NCBI GenBank assembly: GCA_963422465.1 | Contig: OY730170.1 | Span: forward strand, 4,192,379 to 4,256,378 | Source: Lichina pygmaea | Lineage: Eukaryota; Ascomycota; Lichinomycetes; Lichinales; Lichinaceae | Length of the DNA: 64,000 nt | Direction of reading: 5' to 3' | Part shown: positions 57,658 through 64,000 of the stretch, piece after piece | Position numbering within the stretch: the first letter of the stretch is position 1 | Layout: the number at the start of each line of letters is the position of its first letter | Position numbers and translations under genes: made by a program | The notes under the pieces: model-generated | What the model saw: only the letters and a program-made list of their open reading frames with translations | What the model was told of the DNA's origin: nothing | Database searches by the model: none

Positions 57658-60189
57658 CTATCCGCCAAAGGCAAGTCTAGTCCGAACATCGCCGCCGACG
57701 ACAAGGTTCACCATCTTCTTGACAAAGACCCTCTCCTCAGCCAGCTGTTCGCGGTAAGGAGACCATTCGCCGCAACGGTCGTCGAGCACCGACGGAATGC
57801 TCAGCGAGTCGTAGTTTGTCCGTATCACCTCGATGATCTGTTTCGGGCTGAGATCTTTCTTGAGGGGTTTAATGTCGGCCTGGGCGGAGGAGGACGGGGA
57901 GGGTGAGAGGTTTGCAGAGGAGGACTTAGTGGTGGCGCTGCCGGTGGCGTTCTTTGGTGCCTTGGCTGATGAGAGCAGGTCTGTGTAGTGGTTCACTACC
58001 GAGATGAGAATTGGGATTGCGTTGCTTGGTCGGTTGCTGAGATCGTCTATGGTCCTGGTTAGCGTTGAGAGTGATCATGACTGTATGCGCTGTCGAAGAC
58101 AAGGAAGCTAGCCCGAGGAGGCTTGAAAATTCGAGAAAGACATACACAGATCACGAAACTTGACCAGAACATCACCAGTTTCGATAATCTTGTAGAACAG
58201 GTCGTCATAGTCGGCAGCGCCGGGGAGAAAGGCGTCTCCGGAGGAAAGAGCGAGGGCGACGATGTTGACGACGGTATCAAGCAGACTGTCCATCCCGGAC
58301 AGCGATTTCAAGCTCGACACGTAGCTTGTCAAGAAGCGGACGAAAGACAGGAGACTACGCCACAGTTCTGACCAGTGGTATGCTATCAAGACAATGGTCG
58401 ATTGAGTCAGCTACTTCTGAGCCACGCAAAAGACTGGACGACATACCCAGTCGAGTGCGTGACCTGCCAAGCGACGACAGCATCCGAAGTATGATCCCGA
58501 CGCAGAGGCTGACAGAGCACGGATCAGCCGAATCCACAGACTCGTCTACACAGCAGCACCCACAGATACAGATCCACATCGAGTTTCCTTTTCAGGTTGT
58601 GGTTGATCCCGTCAACGGCAATGTCAAGAATGACGCTGGCAGGCGTCCGTGCTGCTCGCACCAACGGCAGGAAAGGCTGTCGTTGTCGGCACAGCCGGAC
58701 GGGTCTTTCGCCCTCGCTCGCACAGAGCCGCTTGCACAGGGCTTGGTCCTCGACGAGAATCCTGAGAACCAAGAGATTGAGCTGAGCGTACAGGCCCGCC
58801 CGCGTCGATCGATGGGCATGGTTCACGATGTAGGATGTGAGCGAGAGGTAGGCGGCCAAGGGAGACTCGCGCTCCTTATCAGGCGGGGACTGCGATGCTA
58901 GGTTGTAGCAAAACAGCTTGTTGGCATTGGCGAAATCGTACGTCGGGAGCAGCACGGCGGCGTCATGAGGTGGTCTAGGTGGTTCGAAGACGTCACGCCG
59001 AGGGTCGGACCCATATCCATGGGGCTACTCACAATGCTGCGAACTGCGCCCTCGCCGTTTCTTCGCTGATTGTTCGAGACGCGTTCTTCTTGCCAGGTCC
59101 ATAATTCCCTAGGCCAAGATACTCCAGTGCAGCAGCCACACTCCACTCTTCCGGCGAGTCGTCTTGAATCGCTACGTACGCGTCTCTTGCCAACGCGCAT
59201 GCTCTGCCAACGCAGTCGATCACCTTCTTGATGACATTTTCGTTGACAAAATCCCCGAGTCTCACCCGATATGGATTCTGAAATTCGAATTTGTTGTAGT
59301 TTGCCAGGATTCCGAGCAGCAGAAAAGGCTCCATAACATCCTCCGGACGTTCCACATCTTGTATGTACTGCTTTCGTCAGCGCGCTGTTCTCAGCAGATA
59401 AGATGTGAATTATAAACTTACTTTGATGATGGCTGGGAATGAATCCCGATGTGTAAAATACGTCAACAAACCCGTCTTGTACGCTGCGGAGGTGATTGAA
59501 ATGGCAACATTGATTGCTTTTCTCCGCAGCTTCACTATGCAAAGTTCAGCTGGGACGTTTTCGCAGGGGTTATTTCACGTACAGCTCTGATTATGTCGAA
59601 TGAGTGTGTCGAGACAGTTTACAAAGTCTGTGAATACCGCATCGACTCGGTCGAGTCCTGCCAGAACGTTGATTACATCCGAGCTCGGATTTGTGTATTT
59701 CTTGCTCAAGATCGTCACCAAGAACACTGTCAAGGTCTACATCGTCAGTGTCACCTGCCACGCTTGATAACAGAGCACACCCACATCGAGCGCATTCTCA
59801 TCGGATGGAGATCTTCCAGCCTTTATTTCTGCTACAGCACGGGAAAATAGCGATTGCGTGTGCACCTACAATGCAGCGATGAGCATGGTCTCCTTTGATA
59901 GACCCTGGATTCACACCTGATGATCGAGGACGTTATCGGCGCTAAAATCCGTCAAGATTCTTCGCAGTTCTGCCAAGCTAGGCTGCAGAAGAAAGAATTC
60001 GCGCCAGAATCCATCTGATAGACGCGCGTCTCGTCCTTGCTGCAGCAAAGAACACGTCAATGACCATCTCCAGAGGATTTGAGCATTGGCTGAGTTGGCC
60101 CATACCCTGAACAGATTCTGATACAGCTGAACAATCTTTGGCTGGAATGACTCTGGTCTAGTCTGCTGGGTGAGAGGAGACGACTCCAT
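57658..60189 (-). CDS. ARMH3 (C10orf76/DUF1741) homologue
   Basis: Predicted 662 residues from ten exons (minus strand): 60189-60106, 60039-59917, 59865-59785, 59736-59583, 59534-59422, 59367-59033, 58974-58570, 58508-58447, 58382-58148, 58054-57658. Introns are 48-93 nt and the frame closes exactly. The start ESSPLTQQTRPESFQPKIVQ and DGFWREFFLLQP, the middle EDVMEPFLLLGILANYNKFE, and the DUF1741 block YHWSELWRSLLSFVRFLTSY with MDSLLDTVVNIVALALSSGD are diagnostic. The human relative is an armadillo-like protein that recruits PI4KB with GBF1 at the Golgi; the fungal role is not known to me. The C-terminal part carries a Ser-rich insertion. The first intron is a multiple of three and stays open, so retained-intron forms would not be truncated. 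Confidence 0.9.
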
Positions 60190-60531
60190 GCCTCATAGTG
60201 CCTGGTTGAATGTCGAACATCAAAAGTTCAGTCAAGATATGGACGGCTGGAGCGTACGAGTACTCGTAGTAGAGTTCCGGAGCGGATCATTCTACGAACC
60301 GACATGCAAAACATCTCTTGTGCAGATACGTACCGAGCACCGATTGGCCAAGCTATTTACCCGGTTATTCCCGAAACTCGATCACGTAAGCCGACGGTAC
60401 TGGAACCTGTAAGCCGAGTAGGTCCGAAGATTGGCAACGACAGACAATATCGCACAAGTCCGCAGTTCTTCACTCGCATCGATAGAAAGCCATGCATCCT
60501 ACACCGCCATAGAGTCTTAGATCTCTGTGCG
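60190..60531. promoter_or_regulatory. Divergent promoter of the ARMH3 homologue and isa1
   Basis: 342 bp between two divergent start codons. It contains GTACGAGTACTCGTAG (60254-60269), a near-palindrome of the GTAC type common in this window. No perfect TATA box was seen. Confidence 0.45.
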
Positions 60532-61362
60532 ATGTCTCTTATTCGTGGTTTCCGCTCCAAGGAGCTCTTCGTCGGCGTCGTTGCGCAAGCCACCTCAGCT
60601 GCGACAAGGTCCGCCACTCTACAATCAAATGGTCTCCCTTGGCCCACAACGTCATTAAGATGCCGTCGGACGTTCGCGACCCGCCATATGCAGACAGCGA
60701 CAGCATATCGACCTGAAAGCCTTCCCTCGGAACCTCCTCCGCCGCGAAGCGCTGGTGTTCCAGGGATCTCGATTGATGGGTCTCCACAGGCCGGCAGCAA
60801 CTTGTCTGGAGGACTGAGCAACACAGGCCCGAGAGCTTTGCCGCTCGGCGACGACGTCAGAGCGCAGGGAGAGCTGCAGCAAAGTGACCTGGCTGAGACT
60901 GCTGCATCCGCCCCGAGCCAGCCATCCTCGGCGGCCCCTAGTACGATCTTCAAGGGACAGACACGTGGCAAGCTACGGCCTCGGAAGGCTGCCATGAGCT
61001 TGACACCAACAGCGGTGGACCATCTCCGCCAGCTTTTGAATCAGCCAGATCCAAAGTTCATCCGGATTGGAGTCAAGAACCGGGGCTGCAGCGGTCTGGC
61101 GTACCACCTCGAATACGTCGACAAACCGGGGTCCTTTGACGAGGCCGTGGAACAGGATGGGGTCAAGGTCTTGGTCGACAGCAAGGCGCTCTTCAGCATC
61201 ATCGGCAGCGAGATGGACTGGGCCGAGGACAAACTGAGCAGTCGCTTCGTCTTTCGCAATCCGAACATTAGTACGTCATGCCCCTCGCGCATACCCCTCG
61301 AGTCTCTGCTCACGATTCTTGCAGAAGAGCAATGTGGATGCGGCGAGTCTTTTATGGTTTGA
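60532..61362 (+). CDS. isa1: Isa1, mitochondrial iron-sulfur assembly (A-type carrier) protein
   Basis: Predicted 258 residues; exons 60532-61270 and 61325-61362 (54-nt intron). An A-type carrier needed for maturation of [4Fe-4S] proteins such as aconitase in mitochondria. The three ligand cysteines are present: C186 in KNRGCSGLAYHLEYVD, and C250 and C252 in NIKEQCGCGESFMV. The last Cys pair lies in the short second exon. The N-terminal 150 residues hold a basic presequence (SLIRGFRSKELFVGVVAQAT) and a long Ser/Pro-rich linker, as in other filamentous fungi. The HesB/IscA fold starts at about residue 150 (MSLTPTAVDHLRQLL). The start at 60532 gives the basic presequence. Confidence 0.95.
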   Translation: MSLIRGFRSKELFVGVVAQATSAATRSATLQSNGLPWPTTSLRCRRTFATRHMQTATAYRPESLPSEPPPPRSAGVPGISIDGSPQAGSNLSGGLSNTGPRALPLGDDVRAQGELQQSDLAETAASAPSQPSSAAPSTIFKGQTRGKLRPRKAAMSLTPTAVDHLRQLLNQPDPKFIRIGVKNRGCSGLAYHLEYVDKPGSFDEAVEQDGVKVLVDSKALFSIIGSEMDWAEDKLSSRFVFRNPNISTSCPSRIPLESLLTILAEEQCGCGESFMV

Positions 61363-61613
61363 TGTCATTCATTACATTGTCCACATGGCATAGCGCGGCG
61401 TATCATCGGACAGCACGGCGCTTGTTTGCATTGAGAGGTTCGGCTGATTGGGTTTACGCTTTCTGTGGCCTTACATGGACATCTGACTGATGTACTGGAG
61501 ACTGTCCCTTCAACTGCCGGTTCTCTATTGCATGGCAGTCTACTCTCTTCATGTCTTTACGTGCTGGCGTCCGCAGACTGCCACTATATTGTCACCAAGA
61601 ATGCTTCTGCGCA

Positions 61614-62185
61614 TCAGAACACTCCAGGCGCGAAGTCGACCACCGTGACTGACTCCAGCACCGGCAGTACGCTTTTGACATAGTCCAAATGTGCCGGGTC
61701 CTCCTTTGCGTAGTAGGTACGATCCTGCTCCGTTTCGAACTCTACGACGAATGCGTGTGTGAGTCCGTTCTAAAGAAGCCGTCCCGAAGACATCAGCCCA
61801 GTAAAGCGCAGTCGACAACCTTTTCCCAAAGGTAGTCCGACAAGCCGCACAAAGCCATGTCCAAGTAAGGTGGTTGGGGTTACCTGAAGGCCCTCGACGC
61901 TGTTATCCTTGCCGCCAGCCGAGAATTTGATGTAGGTGCTGTTGGTCGTCGGGTGGATGCACTGGTTCTTGAGATCGAGAAGGCGTTGACAAACCTAGAG
62001 GGAGCAACGTGATCCCGTTTCTAGGTTGCCTCGATCAGATCCGGGGAGGAGAAGGGGGTGCGAAAGACTGATACTGTCGTAGCAGTGGTGGAAGGCTGTG
62101 ACGCGGAAACTGCACTTACGTCGGCTTTCGTCGCGCCGTCGACGCCTTCCTTGAATTTCATGAGTACGATGTGAACAATGGCCAT
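61614..62185 (-). CDS. Stress-responsive A/B-barrel (Dabb) domain protein
   Basis: Predicted 110 residues; exons (minus strand) 62185-62120, 61994-61884, 61769-61614. The first strand AIVHIVLMKFKEG, then KFSAGGKDNSVEGLQ, THAFVVEFETEQDRTYYAKE, the helix DPAHLDYVKSVLP and the last strand SVTVVDF form a single Dabb (dimeric alpha-beta barrel) domain. The conserved His of VHIVLMKF is present. Such small proteins occur in plants and fungi, some linked to stress and a few to polyketide cyclisation; none of that is indicated by the neighbours here. It is convergent with isa1 (251 bp) and divergent from dsc3 (331 bp). Confidence 0.88.
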
Positions 62186-62516
62186 GGCTTGCCAAAGAAG
62201 CTCTCCTCGCGCTGGACCTTTGGTTGCCTGCCCGGTGAAAGAACTACCGGGGATTGTAGAACGGATGAATTTCGAGTATGTAGTCTCACGGTCGAGCGAG
62301 TGTTGGTGGTGACGCTGGGAGTCCCAACGGTTTCACTGGTGCCCTCAGTGGGGGGTATGCGATCTTATCTTATCTTATCGACACGGTAGCGATCACTGGC
62401 ACCAATAGCCATCAATCCATCTTATCAGATCTCGATGAACGTAATCCCAACCCCCTCCTGCTCGCAACCCTCGGAATGAGGGAGACACTCCGTCCACCAA
62501 GGCTCGCGACTCCGGC
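62186..62516. promoter_or_regulatory. Divergent promoter of the Dabb gene and dsc3
   Basis: 331 bp between divergent start codons, with TCTTATCTTATCTTATC (GATAAG repeats on the minus strand, 62362-62379) and further GATAAG sites near 62417-62424. These match the binding sequence of fungal GATA factors; regulation by them is inference. Confidence 0.45.
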
Positions 62517-63452
62517 ATGGCAGATTTCTCAGAGGGTGGCGACGACGACGAAGCCCTGGACCTAGTGATCCGGTTCGCGACGGCCCTGCCCGATCTGCAC
62601 ACGACGATCGAGACGCCGAGCCGGACTTCGGTCGTCGGCCTGAAGTGCGAGATACGCGCTCTACTGCCCGTCGATCTTCGAGCGCGGCGTCTGCGGCTGA
62701 TCCATGCCGGAAAACTCCTCGTAGATCGCTCTGCCGTCCGCGATGCTCTGGCTGGAACATACGTCTCGCCGCCGCCGGTACGGACGCGGCTTCACGATCG
62801 AGAGCCCGACGACGACGACGGTGATGAGAGCGTCGTCACGTCGCGGAAACGCAAGGGTAAGGCTCTCATGCGGCATGCTGGGCAGACCCGCGAGGCTACA
62901 TACATCCATTGCTCTATCGGAGACGTCCTCACTCCGGATGAACTCGAGCGCGAAGCCGCGTCGGTCCGGCCACTCGACCGTTCCGTATCACCTGATATAC
63001 GAGGGCCGGGCAGTAGCAGTGGTCCGTCGTCGTCGTCGTCGACGACCGCCGCCGCCCCACGCGGTTTCGATCGTCTTCTGAGCGCCGGCTTCTCGACGCA
63101 AGAGATTGCCGTGCTACGAGCGCAGTTCCTACAACTACAGTCATACACCCACACGCCCGACACGATGCCCACAGCGGCCGAGCTGCGGCTGCTGGAAGAC
63201 CGTTGGATGGACGATTCGGCGGCGGGCTCGGCGCCGTCCGGAGCGTTCGGTGACGCCGCCGAAGCCGGTCTCGCTCCCGGCAGCGGCCTCGACGACATGC
63301 TCTGGGGCAACGTCCTCGGCTTCTTCTGGCCCCTCGGCGCCATCGTCTGGTTGCTCCGCGAAGATGGTATCTGGAGCAGACGTAGGCAGATGGCTGTCTA
63401 CACCGGTATCCTCTTTAACGTTGCTTTTAGCGTGCTGCGTGTCGCTACCTGA
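62517..63452 (+). CDS. dsc3: Dsc3, subunit of the Golgi DSC E3 ubiquitin ligase
   Basis: Single-exon gene of 311 residues. The N-terminal ubiquitin-like domain (about 15-95: LDLVIRFATALPDLHTTIE, LKCEIRALLP, RLRLIHAGKLLVD) and the C-terminal domain (about 180-311) are those of Dsc3 (DUF2407). The C-terminal part has FDRLLSAGFSTQEIAVLRAQ, then LEDRWMDDS. The two closing membrane helices are VLGFFWPLGAIVWLLRE and VYTGILFNVAFSVLRV. The complex resembles Hrd1/gp78 ligases and cleaves SREBP-type factors in fission yeast and Aspergillus, linking it to hypoxia and azole tolerance. A Ser/Ala-rich linker separates the halves. Length is normal. Confidence 0.93.
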   Translation: MADFSEGGDDDEALDLVIRFATALPDLHTTIETPSRTSVVGLKCEIRALLPVDLRARRLRLIHAGKLLVDRSAVRDALAGTYVSPPPVRTRLHDREPDDDDGDESVVTSRKRKGKALMRHAGQTREATYIHCSIGDVLTPDELEREAASVRPLDRSVSPDIRGPGSSSGPSSSSSTTAAAPRGFDRLLSAGFSTQEIAVLRAQFLQLQSYTHTPDTMPTAAELRLLEDRWMDDSAAGSAPSGAFGDAAEAGLAPGSGLDDMLWGNVLGFFWPLGAIVWLLREDGIWSRRRQMAVYTGILFNVAFSVLRVAT

Positions 63453-63682
63453 TAATGGCTGGGCAGTATCTAAGGGGCGTGTGAGGGGCTAGGTTCGTCG
63501 GACGACCTGTGGAAGCTGTCTGGTCCATCGGTCGTTGCGTATGGAGGCACTGCCGTCTTGGGCGGGGCCCCTGGGAGTCGTCGTGTGCGTGAACAGTCAA
63601 GGGTCGTATTATTATCATTGCGACTCTCGCGCCACGTATACATGTAACGCCTTTAACACCGTAATGGTACCGTCCAGCCCTC

Positions 63683-64000
63683 CTAACGGAATTTGCTGAA
63701 AATAACAGCAAAGATGAGAAGGACAAGAACGGTGATGATCGCGATGGTGATTATCCGATTCGTAGCCATTCTGTCACAGCAGAGACGAGCGTCAGTATGA
63801 TCGCTCGATACCGCTTATCCTCGTCGTTTCGCGCAAGGGAATGTTTCATTACCTACGAGACATCCCCCGCAGCGTCTTGACGCTCCTATCAACGAAGCCT
63901 TCCGACTCGAGCAGGTTGCCTCTGGCATGCTCTATAACGGACCGCTGAGAGTGTAGATCGGCGAGTGCGCCGGCGCCGATCTGCTCCGTCTCGTTCGCGA
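63683..64000 (-). CDS. vti1: Vti1-type v-SNARE, C-terminal part (runs off the window)
   Basis: Two exons seen (minus strand): from the window edge at 64000 to 63853, and 63770-63683, with an 82-nt intron. The Qb-SNARE motif appears as QIGAGALADLHSQRSVIEH, then LLESEGFVDRSVKTLRGM, ending RRMATNRIITIAIITVLV and a tail anchor (LLIFAVIFSKFR). This C-terminus is characteristic of Vti1, which acts in Golgi, endosome and vacuole fusion. The N-terminal Habc domain lies outside the window. It converges with dsc3 (230 bp). Confidence 0.9.

Overview
The window comes from a filamentous ascomycete fungus (Pezizomycotina). The gene set points there: a Ste11/FMF-1-type HMG-box factor, a Cnl2/Nkp2 kinetochore protein, a Dsc3 Golgi E3 subunit, a Ypd1 phosphotransfer protein, an MpaB-like oxygenase and a two-bromodomain Bdf1. 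So do the mostly short GT-AG introns (about 48-150 nt, with a few longer ones), the GC-rich third codon positions, and a Tad-like LINE beside Ty3/gypsy (chromovirus) debris. I cannot name a genus or class from the sequence. All exon coordinates were worked out by hand from GT-AG signals, reading frame and family resemblance, and each multi-exon model is in frame from end to end.

Layout. Bases 1-5830 are a nest of transposable elements: two 3' ends of the same LINE in opposite orientations, a broken Ty3/gypsy pol with its 3' LTR, and a gag remnant on the other strand, followed by a 50-bp minisatellite. From 6.8 to 23.5 kb lie nuclear and nucleolar genes: a SNF2 ATPase (-), an HMG-box factor (-), a Utp12-domain SSU-processome protein (-) and Bdf1 (+). 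From 23.5 to 42 kb are Rvb1 (+), a tRNA-Gly, an RCC1-repeat protein (-) head to head with mitochondrial aspartate aminotransferase (+), Ypd1 (+) and a membrane-anchored Pth2 (+), separated by long gene-poor stretches. These stretches hold a solo LTR, a TA-flanked inverted-repeat transposon and several minisatellites. From 42 to 64 kb are Snu66/SART1 (+), mitochondrial ribosomal bL28m (+), an MpaB-like oxygenase (+), an unrecognised secretory protein (+), Cnl2/Nkp2 (-), Eaf3 (+), an ARMH3 homologue with ten exons (-), Isa1 (+), a Dabb-domain protein (-), Dsc3 (+) and the end of Vti1 (-).

The genes are housekeeping genes of unrelated pathways, not a cluster. Chromatin is the commonest theme (SNF2, Bdf1, Rvb1, Eaf3; Rvb1 and Eaf3 both belong to chromatin-remodelling or acetyltransferase complexes), followed by mitochondria (aspartate aminotransferase, Pth2, bL28m, Isa1). 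Three gene pairs share divergent promoters of about 310-345 bp. I found no secondary-metabolite cluster and no defence-like system. The most unusual points are an apparent 3-nt micro-exon in the aminotransferase gene, long C-homopolymers inside introns of three unrelated genes, a long in-frame readable first intron in eaf3, and precisely bounded mobile-element insertions with readable target-site duplications.
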